NCBI GenBank assembly: GCA_963971305.1
Contig: OZ020303.1
Span: 46,612,106 to 46,676,105, forward strand
From: Arcuatula senhousia
Taxonomy: Eukaryota; Mollusca; Bivalvia; Mytilida; Mytilidae
DNA: 64,000 bases
Direction: 5' to 3'
The notes under the pieces were generated by a model that worked only from the letters and a program-made list of their open reading frames with translations, had not been told where the DNA came from and made no database searches. Each line of letters begins with the position of its first letter. Within the stretch, counting starts at the first letter, position 1. Shown here in pieces: positions 22,901 through 37,900 of this stretch. A program made the translations under genes and the position numbers.

Positions 22901-25900
22901 CAACAATATTTATTTCATTACAGATAGAGAAAATATTAATTTCAAAAGAAACCCAACAAAAATATTTGTCAGACATACATCATTTCTTTAAGCAAGGTAA
23001 GTACTGCAACACACACAATTTTAAGTAAAATAAGTTAGTGTGTGTTACTTCCCTTTCCTCATTATTTTTTTTAAAGAATTTCAAATGAAATCAACTGAGA
23101 TGATATGGATACTGTATAAGCATATATATTCATAGGGATAAAAAAATGGATAAGAGCACAAAACTGAATTGGTGGGGAGGGGACAAATTTTTAAATTCAT
23201 GGTCTATACTCTTTAACTATATAGATATTTTAAATTTGTAGGGATTTAATTGTGTGGATTTTTTTTAAACCCCCCCCCCCCCAAAAAAAAAAAAAAAAAA
23301 CCAAAAAACCAAAAGAATTTTAATTCCCCACGAATATTTCTGCTTCTACAGTATATTTTATGCCATGTCACAGGATTGAAAAATAGTTTGTTTTGAAAAA
23401 ATGTATGGTAAACATTGTATGAAAAATTGATACGATTATTGTCAATAAACATCTCTTCCCTAAATTTCTGACATCTATGGAGTTTTTTCTAATAGTCGAT
23501 TTAAAAGGTTTTTTTTTTTCTGGAATTCCTTTTGTTAAAATAATAAATCAAGAAGCAGACATCTTTATTAAATGCAATAATCACCAACATTATTTTATTA
23601 GCCAGATTTTACATAGTTGTCAGGTTTGTGGGCAAAGAAAATATTTTTGAAACAGTTACTCAGCCTTTTGATATTTGCATCAGCATTGTGGAAATGGATA
23701 TTAGGTCTGTTGCTCATTTACTTCCTGTTCAACAATTCTTGCCAATCCTGTCTTTGTGCCATTTTTTCTTGTCAAATTTTAGGAATGGTAGATCTAGCTG
23801 ATACTGTTCAAAGGGTTATACAAAAAGAAATTTCAAGGTAATTTGACTTCAATTATGTATTCGATACAATACATATGTAACAGAAAAACAAGCCGGTAAC
23901 ACCCGTTACCGTACAGTTTTTCCGCTCGAGGAATCAGGTCAAAGTCCGAGGCGCTTGCGCCGAGGATTTTGCCTGATTCTGAGGCAGAAAAACTGTTCGG
24001 TAATGGGTTTACCGGTTTGTTTTTCTGTTACAAATGTTTTGTATCTGACTTGTACGACGTCGAAAAAATATTTATTAAAATTGTGTAATAATTTATTTAT
24101 TGTATGAATTGATTGCCGTAAAATTTGTGTTTATATACATTTAAACCACCAATTTCTTAGCTCAGCCATTGTGGTCTAGTGGGAAGATGAAAGTTTAAAA
24201 TGACTTAGCATGGTGGTTCAAAGCCTGTTCAGAATCAATGTTTGAATATCAGATTTTTTTTAGCCTAGAAACACACTTAGAGTACCAAATGCTTTAAAGA
24301 AACATATTAAGAGTAATATTTTTTTTAAATAAATTTTTAAATGAAATCTATTTGAAAAAAAAAAGATATAAAAGAAGCAAAAAGGCACCAATGGGGTATT
24401 CCAGCGTCAAAAGTCAAAAAGGGCAACTACAAAACCGGCAAACACCAACAAGAACAGCACAAGAATACACACAAAAAATCCCCACAAATTAAACTGAACA
24501 GAAATAAACAACGTGAACAAATGAAAATATGACTTAGTTTCTGAATGAAAAAAAAATAATGAATTTCGTCTTCATTTAAAGTTATTGAAAACATACAGCT
24601 GGCTATCTAGCTTTTCCAAATTTTAACAAACTTTATGATATATCGATTGTTTTTTTTTTCTTAAAAGCAAACTCTTGTCGTTAAGGGAATGTATGTAGGA
24701 CATAAAACATAAAACAGTTACTGTTAATACTGATAATTTGTTTGTTGTAATTGAACGGGTTGGTTCAGGGTTTTTTTTGTGTGAAACGTTTCACATTCAA
24801 CATAATTAAAACCAAAATTTACAAGCGTAAGGTTGTCCTTGTTTTACATCATCGTCATATCAATTGGTTGTTTTTTTTTGTTGTTTTTTTTGTTTTTGTT
24901 TTTTTTGGGGGGGGGGGGGTTGGAAAAAACTAAATTGTTATCAAATGTATCTTTTAACCTGTCATAGTTTTATTTTCAACAAATTATACATCTCAATCGT
25001 AGAGTAAGATTTCGTGCCAATCAAACCTTGTTCAATCCACTTATTGATTCAAAACGCACAACTAACGATATTCAATTTTTGATAAGTATTTATCTTTTTT
25101 AGCTCACCTGACCCGAAGGGTCATGTGAGCTATTGTCATCGTTAAGCGTCCGTCGTCCGTCGTCTGTCGTCCGTCGTCCGTCCGTCCGTTAACTTTTCTT
25201 CAAAGATCTTCTTCTCTGAAACCACTTAAGGGATATCATTGATACTTGGTATACATGATCTTTAGGATGTCCTCTACCAAGTTTGTGAATTATATACATG
25301 TCGACCGACCAACATGGCCGCCGTTGCTAAAAATAGAACAGGGGGGTCAGACCATTGTTTTTGGCTTATAACTCAAAAAGTATAAGAGATAGAGAAAATC
25401 TGAAGCAACCTTCCTTGTTCAGCATCAAAAGCTCTACGAATCTCTCCATTGAGTCGAAGTTGTGAAACGACTCCTTATAGAAGTTATTGCCCTTTAATCA
25501 TCAAATTTGACCATTTTTGCAGTTTTTGGACTATATCTTGAAAACTGTTAGAGCTAGAGGAAAAGTTAGCATTGCAGAATTGTTTAGCTCATTGAGATCT
25601 ACAAAAATGATTTCAGGGTCTAAATTGTCAGATCAGTCGTTTAAGAGTTATTCCCCTTTAACTGTTTTTTCCATTAATTTACACTGATTTTCAAAAATCT
25701 TCTTCTCTAAAACTACTGAAGGGATTGTATTGATACTTGGTATACATGATCTTTAGGATGTCCTCTACCAAGTTTGTGAATTATATACATGTCGACCAAC
25801 CAACATGGCCGCCATTGCTAAAAATAGAATATGGGGGTCAGACCATTGTTTTTGGCTTATAACTCAAAAAGTATGAAAGATAGAGAAAATCCGAAGCAAC

Positions 25901-28900
25901 CTTCCTTGTTCAGCATCAAAAGCTCTACGAATCTCTTCATTGAGTCAAAGTTGTGAAACGACTCCCTATAGGAGTTATTGCCCTTTAATCATCAAATTTG
26001 ACCATTTTTGCAGTTTTTGGACAATATCTTGAAAACCGTAAGAGCTAGAGGAAAAGTTAGCATTGCAGAATTGTTTAGCTCATTGAGATCTACAAAAATG
26101 ATTTCAGGGTCTAAATTGTCAGATCAGCCGTTTAAGAGTTATTCCCCTTTAACTGTTTTTTCCATTAATTTACACTGATTTTCAAAAATCTTCTTCTCTA
26201 AAACTGCTGAAGGGATTGCATTGATACTTGGTATACATGATCTTTAAGATGTCCTCTACCAAGTTTGTGAATTATATACATGTCGACCAACCAACATGGC
26301 GGCTGTTGCTAAAAATAGAACAGGGGGGTCAGACCATGTTTTTGGCTTATAACTCAAAAAGTATAAGAGATAGAGAAAATCCGAACAACCTTCCTTGTTC
26401 AGCATCATAAGCTCTACGAATCTCTTCTATGAGTCGAAGTTGTGAAACGACTCCTTATAGGAGTTATTGCCCTTTAATCATCAAAATTGACCATTTTTGC
26501 AGTTTTTGGACAATATCTTGAAAACCGTTAGAGCTAGAGGAAAAGTTAGCATTGCAGAATTGTTTAGCTCATTGAGATCTTCAAAAGTGATTTTCAGGGT
26601 CTAAATTGTCAGATCAGCCGTTTAAGAGTTATTCCCCTTTAACTAATTTTTCCATTAATTTACACTGATTTTCAAAAATCTTCTTCTCTAAAACCACTGA
26701 AGGGATTGCATTGATACTTGGTATACATGATCTTTAGGATGTCCTCTACCAAGTTTGTGAATTATATACATGTTGATCAACCAACATGGCGGCCTTTGCT
26801 AAAAATAGAACAGGGGGGTCAAACCATTGTTTTTGGCTTATAACTCAAAAAGTAAAAGAGATAAAGAAAATCGGAAGCAACCTCTAATGTTCAGCATCAA
26901 AAGGTCCTTACAGTAGTTATTGCCCTTTAACTGTTTTTTTCTATTGATTTAAACTGATTTCCAAAAATCTTCTCTGAAACCACTGAAAGGATTGTTTTGC
27001 AACTTTGTATACTTGAAAGTTTGTGAAATTTATTCAAACTTTGGCATAAGAGATCAGGTGAGCGATTCAGGCTCCTGGGAGCCTCTAGTTTTTGTTATCT
27101 CTTAATGGACATAAGTTTGAAATATCCAATTTTAATATCTTAAATAGATATACAAATAGTTCTTATTTTTTGGTAATTCACAGAGAATTATAAGAAATAA
27201 GTTGTTATGGCATCAAGCTCAATATTATTTTTTTTTCAACACAAGCAGAAATTTTGAAATTGTTTTTAGTAAAGGAAAAGTCTCCGTTATGGGTAGAACA
27301 ATTGAAGACAAGTGTATAGCATGAAGTTGAGTCCAAGAATCAGTTCTAATCTCACCCAGAACATTTTACTGGCTGACCGTTTTTGGACGTTATTTTTGAA
27401 CAAACTTTATTGTTCACAAGTTCGCAAAATTAACAAATGATCCAGAAAGTGTCTTTTAATGGTCAAATTTATTCAATATAAATTGATTGTCGTAATAGTT
27501 GGTGTTCATATATATTTAATGGACCAATTTTTATGTAGTCCTCAGTAGTCGTGGGGTAAGATTGAAGTCTTGTACGACAAGGAATGATGGTTCAAACCCC
27601 GCTCAGGACAGGGAATTTTTCGAGACGATTTTAACTCAAAATGCAAAAGCAAGATGTCTTACAAATTAAAAACTGTAATATGATGAATAAATCTACCTTT
27701 CATCAAAATTTAACAACTATGACTTTGTAAAGTACGCATGAACTAAGTTGACCTGTAGATAAACAGGCCGTGTAAGTTCTAAAAATAAAAGAGGCCGGTA
27801 ACACCCGTTAAAGTACTGAAATTGAATAGCTCTGTGGGGGGTAAAGTCGTACAAGTATTAATTTTTAGCTCACCTGACCCGAAGGGTCATGTGAGCTATT
27901 GTCATCGTTAAGCGTCCGTCGTCCGTCGTCCGTCCGTCCGTCCGTTAACTTTTCTTCAAAGATCTTCTTCTCTGAAACCACTGAAGGGATTGCATTGAAA
28001 CTTGGTATACTTGATCTTTAGGATGTCCTCTACCAAGTTTGTGAATTATATACATGTCGACAAACCAACATGGCTGCCGTTGCTAAAAATAGAACAGGGG
28101 GGTCAGACCATTGTTTTTGGCTTATAACTCGAAAAGTATAAGAGATAGAGAAAATCCGAAGCAACCTTCCTTGTTCAGCATCAAAAGCTCTACAAATCTC
28201 TCCATTGAGTCGAAGTTGTGAAACGGCTCCTTATAGGAGTTATTGCCCCTAAATCTTCAAAATTGACCATTTTTTCATTTTTTGGACTATATCTTGAAAA
28301 CCGTTAGAGCTAAAGGAAAAGTTAGCATTGCAGAATTGTTAAGCTCATCGAGATCTACGAAAATGATTTCAGGGTCAAAATTGTCAGATCAACCGTTTAA
28401 GAGTTATTCCCCTTTAACTGTTTTTTTCCATTAATTTACACTGATTTTCAAAAATCTTCTTCTCTGAAACCACTGAAGGGATTGCATTGATACTTGGTAT
28501 ACATGATCTTTAGGATGTCCTCTACCAAGTTTGTGAATTATATACACGTCGACCAACCAACATGGCCACCGTTGCTAAAAATAGAACAGGGGGGTCAGAC
28601 CATTGTTTTTGGCTTATAACTCGAAAAGTATAAGAGATAGAGAAAATCTGAAGCAACCACTGATGTTCAGCATTAAAAGATCTACAAATCTCTCCATTGA
28701 GTCAAAATTGTGAAACGACTCCTTATAGGACTTATTGCCCTTTAATCGTCAAAATTGACCATTTTTGCAGTTTTTGGACAATATCTTGAAAACCGTTAGA
28801 GCTAGAGGAAAAGTTAGCATTGCAGAATTGTTAAACCCTTTGAGATCTACAAAAATGATTCCAGGGTCAAAATTGTCAGATCAGCCATTTAAGAGTTATT

Positions 28901-31900
28901 CCCCTTTAACTGTTTTTTTTCCATTAATTTTAACTGATTTTCAAAAATCTTCTTCTCTGAAACCACTGAAGGGATTGCTTTGAAACTTGGTACACTTGAT
29001 CTTTAGGATGGTCTCTACCAAGATTGTGAATTATATACATATCTGCCAACCAACATGGCTGCCATTGCTATGGTCCTTATAGGAGTTATTGCCCTTTAAC
29101 TGTTTTTTTCTACTGATTTAAACTGATTTCCAAAAATCTTCTATGAAACCACTGAAAGGATTGTTTTGCAACTTTGTATTCTTGAAAGTTTGTGAAATTA
29201 ATTCAAACTTTGGCATAAGAGATCAGGTGAGCGATTCAGGCTCCTGGGAGCCTCTAGTTTTTCAAGACAACCAAGAAAATCTGAGAATTTTTTAAAACTT
29301 GTAAAACTGTTGAAATAAAAAAACCCTCCTTCAGACATGAGGAGATTCTTTTGATTTCTAATACATTTATACATCATGTATGATGTAGATTGTTTCTAAA
29401 TGTCAGAGGTATACAAGGGGTTGATTGAGAAATTTTTGAAAGGTTAATGTTTCCAGTGTAGTACAAATATGAGAAGGATTCCAGATCAATTTAAGCCTTT
29501 AACCTACATAAAAACAATGTAGTTCAAGAAATGGGAGGAGGGGGTTCCAAACACAAGACTTATCCCCCTTGATATGTCACTATACATATATAAGTTTATA
29601 GTTATTTGATTTCGATTCTTTTTATAGACACAAAATTGCAATAAAATCAGAAATTTTAATTTGTGCTGTATGGATTTGTTATTTTCAGTGTTTCACTTAA
29701 GGAAAGATTAACAATAGACAATTTACAAGCAATAGTTGAACAAATCAGAGAGAGAATAGAAACCAGTCCAGATGTATCAGATTTGTCTCCAACATTTATT
29801 CTGTGTAAATACATGTTACCATGTATGGAAACATCAGATCAGGTAAAGGGACGAAAGATTTATTATGTCTCATATATTTTAGTGGGGCAACAGATTATTT
29901 TTGTCGAAGTAAGTTAACTCAACTCTTCTGAAACCAAATTATTAATTAATTTACCAAACTTAATGAACTGAGTAAGTATCAAGTACGCTAACTCTGGTAG
30001 GGAGACATACTGTGGTTTCATTATTATTCATGGGTTATCAATTTTCGTGGTTTTCGTAGGTGGCCCACGAAATTTGAGATCCCACAAAACGAAATTTTAC
30101 ATTGATGTAAATGCTGCAGTCTTTAGAACCATGAATTTTAGATTCAACAAAATACATGTAGTCCTTTTTCATCAAACCATGAAAATTGGTTCCCACGAAA
30201 ATAAATGAATCCACAGTATTGTATTTGTCCTCTCTGTCCATTTGTCTGCACAAAATTATTTTGCTCAACTCCTCTGAAACTACTGAACAGATATTATGCA
30301 GTGCACCATACATAGTTGTGAATGTTAGTAGGAAATTTTGATTCTTGATATTTTATAAAAGTAATGGCCCTTTGAACTAAGGCTTTCTTAGAAAATTATC
30401 ATAAGCCATTGTTTCTGTTCAACTCCTCTGAAACTACTCATCCAAATAGGTAGGGGTTCTAAGACCCTATTTTGGGTCCAAAATTTCAGTGACTTTAATT
30501 TTAATGACAAATGTTTTATTTGCAATCTGAAAATAATGCAAATCAAGTATTTGATCATTAAATTATAGCATTGTGACTTTGGGATCTTTTTTAAAACATA
30601 TAGTTTTTCAGATATTGTCAAAAATGGTCAAAAACATCACATTTTACAATGGTTTTTGCTAAATTTGAATGCCTCCACAAGCCTGCACCAAAATGAAAAT
30701 TGGTAAAAATATGTAAAGTGACATAATCTTTTATTGTATGAAATATATTTTTGGTGCAGACATGCAGAGGTATTCAATTTTTTGGTAAACTTATTTGATA
30801 AATGGAAATTTTTGCTGTTATTCACATTTTCCTAAAATATGACGTCATTAAACCAATGATTGTGACGACACGTCAATAAAGAAATGACAACTCAAGTTGT
30901 TTTAATACAACCATACATACAATAATAAGAAACCGTAGAAAATTTTGATTCTCTAAATTTGTGGGAGTGATGGCCTTTTGTAACTTGTGTTTTTAGAGAA
31001 ACATGTGAAGGCCTTTTTTTCCGGCAAAAACAATTTTTTTGTTGAAATTCTCTTATACTGTGCTGTATGTCTAATTGCACCCTTAGGCACTTTGTTGAAC
31101 AATTATCATAATTAATGTGTAAATGCATGTTTAGTAATAATCAAATGGCATCTGATGTCAGTCTGTCTTGTCTGTCTGTCTGTCTGTCTGTCTCCCTGTC
31201 TCCTTCCATTTGTCTGTCCGTCCGTCCTATCGTCCCTTGTATGTGAATTTTTATTTAACAATCTTCTTTTCTGAAACCATGCATTAAAAGGATCACTTTT
31301 AGTCAGTTTGCCCACAGATTCATCTTGATATTCAAATGTCATTCTTTCATCTACCACATGACCTTGATCTTAATTTTCTTTCTTATCCCAAGAACTTTGG
31401 GCAAAGGGAGACATTCCATGAGTTTTGTGGTGGTAGCGATAGGTGAGAAATACTTTTAGTGGTCACATTTGTGTTATGGATACATTGTACTTTTTAACAC
31501 AACACAATGTAGAATCACTTTAATTTAAGGAATTGCATCCTGTGCCTGAAGGACTCAGTAGAATTTCAATGTTTTATAGTACAAAAATTGTGTTTCAATT
31601 TTTAATCTGTCATAAAAAAAGGGACAGCATGGTAACCATCTCTGAAAATAGAACATAGGGAAAATTGTCAATTTTGCACTTATTCTAGAATTTCTTCAGC
31701 AGATTCCACAAAGTGTGTACAACTTTTTTTTAACTAGTTTCTTTTTTCTTCTATTTTTTGTGGTTTTGTTTGTCAGACAGATGAATATTGCAGACTATCA
31801 TAGAAGAAATGTAAAATGTTTGAGTAATGTATACTGTAAATTGCTAAGCACAAGAGGATCTACCCTATAAATTTTCATGGTCAAGGTTGTAGAACCATTT

Positions 31901-34900
31901 CACTTAGAATGTATTCCTTCATATAGTTGTAAGGCTTTTCTTTTTTTTTTTTGGTGCATGTACTAAGGTTTTTGTTGTACAAGAGATAAGCTCTTTTTCA
32001 TTTGATCTTGAAAATGTTGACTCTTTATAGGAGTTTTTATTTTTCATTAAAGATTGGAAATATTTTTTTCAAGTATTTTTTTCTTTACCAAATGAATACA
32101 ATTGGACACAGGGAAACCATGTTGTCTTTAAATTCATCTGATTAAGCTGTACAAAAGTTAAAGCTCCAATAAGGACAAGGTGATTCAAGCAAGAGCCTCT
32201 TGTTAAAAAACAAAAAACAAATTAAATTACAAAAAATATAATATGATATACAATATATTTATACAATATATAAGCTTAGCAAGTAAACATGTCCATAGTT
32301 ATAACTTGAAGTCATCTTCAAGTCCATTCAAAACTGAATTACCGTACATCAACGTATTTCTTTTTCCATGCATATGTATTTGACCAGTGTTTCTTTCTCA
32401 TTTTGCATCACAAAAATGTCTTGTTATTCCTTTTTTCTCTTATAAAGTCAGTTTGTATTTATTTTCAATGTTTTAGCATCATTATTGTCTTCTTTCTCCT
32501 TTCACATCCACTACAGGTAGATATCTTAAAAGTTATTTTATTTACCATGGGAAATTGTCAAGCTTGTAGATTTTATTAGCATTTGTATTGTTCACTCCTA
32601 TGAATAAATGATTTGTGAGGCAAAGAGTGGTAGGAAATAATATCCCTAGTTCCTTTGTCTTAATGAATAGTATAAAACACCCTTCTTGATCCAGAATGTG
32701 GATATAATGTTCAGATGGGTCTGCTATAATAAAGTTTTTCCATGGTGAAGCTATTATGCAAGTAGGAGCAAAAGGTTTCTCTGTGCTGTTAATAGATCTA
32801 TTTCCATAATACGTGTGAACTCGTCCATGCATGCTGTGAATGATAACCTTTCCTTTTGGAGGGTCACGGCTGATTGTGTCAATCACACCAATAGTACCTT
32901 GACTTGTACAGGTTATGGAGTGGATATAGGAAAACAAAGGTTGCCCTTCCTCATCATAATCTAATATCTTCTCCTTGTTTCCAACATTGTCCATTACTAT
33001 TAGTTGGCTTTCATTATTTGCGAAGGCCTGTCCTTTTACTATTGCGCCAATGAGGATCTTGTTTTCCTGCTGATTAATATGAACTGCTGTAATCTGTCCA
33101 ATAGATATGTCATGCATTGTATTCTCAACAACTTCTTTGTCTCCTTTGATGATTTGAAGGACTGACTCCAACATTGGAGCTACTAATAAATCCCCATTCT
33201 TGTAAAGTGAGGATCTAACTTGTTCATTGAACTCTGCTAAAATTTTTAGTTCTTTGCCTTCAATTTTTGTCTTCAGTAACTTTACTCTGTAAAAATTATT
33301 AATCCAAATGATCCCATCAGGAGAGGCTAGTAGGTCACCTGTTGCTAGCAATTCTGTTGGAAACTCACATAGTATCCTGGGAGATGGGATGTCTGTACAG
33401 ACATTATCCTGTAAGCTGCCAAATACTGACGAGATTGTCTTAGCGTCTCCTGGTAGCAATTTTGACGCTACAGCTAAATCTGCCCTGACCTCTTCGAAAT
33501 TTGGTCCCATTGGTAATAAGAATGGATTCTTCTCTGTAAATATATTGGCTGACCCATCTAAACGAAGAAGATTATCAATATCAGAGTTCTTTGCTTCAAG
33601 GTTTTCTATTGTGTTGTTTATTTCATTCTCTTTTTCCTCAATTTTTCTCAAATTTGCCTTGTGTTTTATTTCAATTTCATCTTGAAACTTTCTGGAAAGA
33701 TCTTTAACTGCTTTGATTAATGTTTCCTCCTGAAGTAAAATGTCTTCTCTGGTTTTACTAAAACCTTGTCTCTGGAGTGCCTGAATTTTCCTTAACTCAA
33801 TCTTGAATTCCTTTTGACTTTTCATTTCCTGTTGCAATTCTGCTTTAAACTTCTCTGATTGTGCTAGCTTTGTTTCATATTCTTCGCTGATTTTCCTCAG
33901 TTTGTGTTTTTTGTGGGTTACCATAACACACTCTGGACATACCAAAGTGTCACACTTTGCACAGAACAAACAACAGTATTGTTCAGGATGTGTTTGACAC
34001 TTCATTTTACTGAAATCTGGCATAAGAGTTGGCATCTTATCAGTGCATACTTCCTTAATGTCTAAAATTGTATGTTCTGATGACGATTTTAATTTGCCAT
34101 GTACTTTTTCACACCTTTCGCACATTTTAACATTACATTGAATACAAATCCATTTTATTTTCTGATCCATTTCGCATAATTTACAAGAAATTGCCATTTG
34201 TCCGCTTGCCATTGATGTAGCCATTTCGAAAACAGTTAAATAAAGTCTATAAATGAAAGGCAAGTCTTATTAATGTCACAATAGTTTAACAAACCACATG
34301 TCTATTGCTTAGCTCAAGTCTAAATGATGGGAAGATCTGACGGTCAGTGGATATATCTCCTGTCTATCTTTTAATCTGTTTTGTTTTATTTTTTTCCTTA
34401 ATAAACAATAGGAGGCAAGAGATTTGTGATTTTGTATTTTATTGTTTGACTAGCTGTGTCAGGAAACACATTCAATGGCCACTTGAAGATAATGTTGTAT
34501 CTATCAATCTTTTTCCTAAAACATGACAGAGTGAAAATAAACAGGAAGGTTTCAGCTTCCTGGGCTTGTATTCTGAAATTTGGCAAAGGAAGACACAATC
34601 AAGGGCTTTTTCTTAGAAAAGTTACAATGTTAAAAGATTTTGGGAAATATTTATATTTCAAGAACTATAGGTCCTTGGTAATTGTGAACTCTATCATTTG
34701 ACCTTGAATTTACTTACATTTTTAGCTCACCTTGCTGAAGGCAATGTGAGCTTTTGCCATCACTTGGCGTCCATCGTCCGTCGTTCAACTTTTCAAAAAT
34801 CTTCTTCTCTGAAACCGCTTGGCCAAATGTAATGAAACTTGGCAGGGTTGTTTTGTAGTATGTCCTCTACAAAACTATCGTTCGAAATTTTGATTCGACA

Positions 34901-37900
34901 AAAAACATGGCCGTCGTGGCTAAAAATAGAACATAGGGGTAAATTGCAGTTTTTTGCTAATAACTCAAAAACTGTAACAGATATCAAAATTCTGGCAAGG
35001 AAAAAAGTGATCAGTACTTCAAGATCTACCTGCCCAGAAATTTTGAAGAAGATCCAACAACCGATGTAGGAGTTATTGCCCTTTTTCTGGATTTTTTCAA
35101 CAAAAATTACTTATTTAGTCCTATATCTTGAAAACTATACAAGATATTTCAAAAATTTAAATTGCATATGACTTAGCACATCAAGATCTACAAAAGTTGT
35201 AACAGAGTCAAAGTTGTAGGATCGTTCCTTTAGGAGTTATAACCCTTGGATCATAAAAATTGACCATTTTCACAGCTTTTTGTTCAACTTTTCAAAAATC
35301 GTCTTCTCTGAAACCGCTTAGTCAAATGAAATGAAACTTGGTAGGGATGTTCTGTAGTATGTGGTCTACAAAATTATCGTTTGAAATTTCGATTCGACAA
35401 AAAACATGGCTGCCATGGCTAAAAATAGAACATAACGGTAAATTGCAGTTTTTTGCAAATTACTCAAAAATGGTAATCGATATTAAAATTCTGTTTGGGT
35501 AATAATGATCAGCACATAAAGATCTACCTGCCCTGAAGTTTTGAAGAAGATCTGACAATGGTTGTAGGAGTTATTGCCCTTTTTCTTCAAATTTGTTTTT
35601 TTCTTCGAATTTTGCTCTTTTAAGACTAATATAAACTATACAAGATATTTGAAAAATTTTAATTGCATATGGTTAAGCACATAAAGATCTAAAAATTATG
35701 TAATTGGGTCAAAGTTGTAAGACCTTTCTTGATAGGAGTTGTTTCCCTTAGAACATTAAAATTGATAATTCCACAGAGTAGTAGTCCTTTGTTAAAATAT
35801 CCAGCTTATAAGTATCATCGAATACAAGGTGAGCGATTCAGGCTCCTGGGAGCCTCTAGTTTACTAAAGCGTACATCATTTAAAATATGAAAGTGATTTG
35901 ACATTTGTTTTTTTTTACTTGAGTCTTAGGTTGATTTTTCTTAGTTTACTGATTAGCCTGGTGGGGTTAGATTACAGTTTTCGATAAATAATTTTAGAAC
36001 TTGAAAATTTGTGTATTGTTCCATAAAGTGACCATAAATTAATATGCTCATTACCCAATGCAATTTAATTGGCCATCGATCGCTTTATAAAACAGCGACA
36101 TGATGCTGTGACCTGATGCAACCTTCCAGGTGAGCAGAATCACAAGCAGCGCCTACTGGCGTCGTTGAAGGCTGCTGGCGGTTGTCCATTGTGGTTTTTC
36201 TGAATTGCCCCTTGATTGTGGGTTGTCTCATTATTTTCTATTGAATATATTTTCCTTCCTTTAGATCAAACCTGATGTAAAATATATATGTATGTTTTGA
36301 CTTTTTTTAAAATGATGTTTTTTTTCACTATTAGGAGACAGATATTATGTATAGAAGGCTCCACACAGAAACAAGAGATATCATAGAAAGGTATGTCAAT
36401 AAACTTCACCAAAGCAGGGGGTCTAAAAATTAAGCTTTTGGTCTGTTCATCTGTTCACCTTAAATTGTATTCAAGGGCATAACTTTTAACTGCCTTGATA
36501 GAAATTCGTGACACTTAATATATTGTAGAAAAAGAAAGATGCCTTTTGACTAAGAGGTCAAAGGTCAAGGTATTAACGGTTGACCACTGCTCTTGTTTTT
36601 AAAATGTGTTACTGTAATTATTAAAAAATATGTTGACAAAGGGGTTGGCTTCTCTGTTATCAAGTATCTTGAAATAAATACAGATATGGTTATTATTGTC
36701 ATCGTTAAGCGTCCTTCTTCCGTCCGTCCGTCGTCCGTCTGTTAACTTTTCTTCAAACATCTTCTTCTCTGAAACCACCAATGGGATTGCTTTGAAACTT
36801 TGTACACTTGATCTTTAGGATGTCCCTTACCAAGTTTGTGAAATTTGTGAAAGTCAACCAACCAACATGGCCGCCGTTACTAAAAATAGAACAGGGGGGT
36901 CAGACCATAGTTTTTAGCTTATAGCTCAAAAAGTATAAGAGATAGAGAAAATCCGAAGCAACCTTCCATCTTCAGCATCAAAAACTCTACAAAACTCTCC
37001 ATTGAGTCAAAGTTGTGGGACGACTCCTTATAGGAGTTATTTCCCCTTAAATGTCAAAATTGACCATTTTCACAGTTTTTGGACTTTATCTTGAAAACTG
37101 TAAGTGCTAGAGGAAAAGTTAGCATTGCAAAATTGTTCAGCTCATTGAGATCTACAAAAAGGATTCAGGGTCAAAATTGTCAGATCAACCGTTAAAGAGT
37201 TATCCCCCTTTAACTGTTTTTTCTATCAATTTTAACTAATTTTTAAAAATCTTCTTCTCTGAAACCACTGGTGGGATTGCTTTGAAACTTTGTACACTTG
37301 ATCTTTAGGATGGCCTCTACGAAGTTTGTGAAGTTTGTGAACATCAACCGACCAACATGGCCGCCGAAGAGATAGAGAAAATCCAAAGCAACTTCATTCT
37401 TCAGCATTTAAAGCTCTACAAATCTCCTCATTGAGTCAATGTTGTGGGACGACTTCTTATAGGAGTTATTTCCCCTTAATCGTCAAAATTGACCATTTTC
37501 ACAGTTTTTGGACTTAATTTTAAAAGCCATAAGAGTTAGAGGAATAGTTAGCATTGCAAAATTGTTCAGCTCATTAAGATCTACAAAAATGATTTCAGGG
37601 TAAAAATTGTCAGATGTTTTCAATCAATTTTAAGTTAATATGTTTGCTTTTTGTTTTTTTTTCAAATGGAAAGCTTTGTAACATTGTATTCTTGGTCTTA
37701 GTGTTTTCTATCCAAACTTATCTCTTTAATGTTACTTACCAAGTACATGTAGACCATGTTGCACACTAGGTAAGAGGCTTTAGCATAAGAAATCAGGTAA
37801 GCGATTCAGGCTCCTGGGAGCCTCTAGTTTTATGCTACATGTATAAGCGTTATTGTGTCACAGTTAGTCTCAATAAATCATATCGAAGTTGGTTAAATAA

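Noticed and set aside
24168..24245. Possible tRNA gene
   Set aside because: Box A- and B-like sequences exist, but the acceptor, D and anticodon stems do not fold; a diverged second copy suggests a SINE remnant.
25101..29257. Regularly repeated units resembling a CRISPR array
   Set aside because: The units are about 487 bp and homologous throughout, without short repeats and unique spacers, and the genome is clearly eukaryotic.
31112..31357. 81-codon minus-strand frame with TDRQTDRQT
   Set aside because: It is a translation of the CTGT microsatellite.
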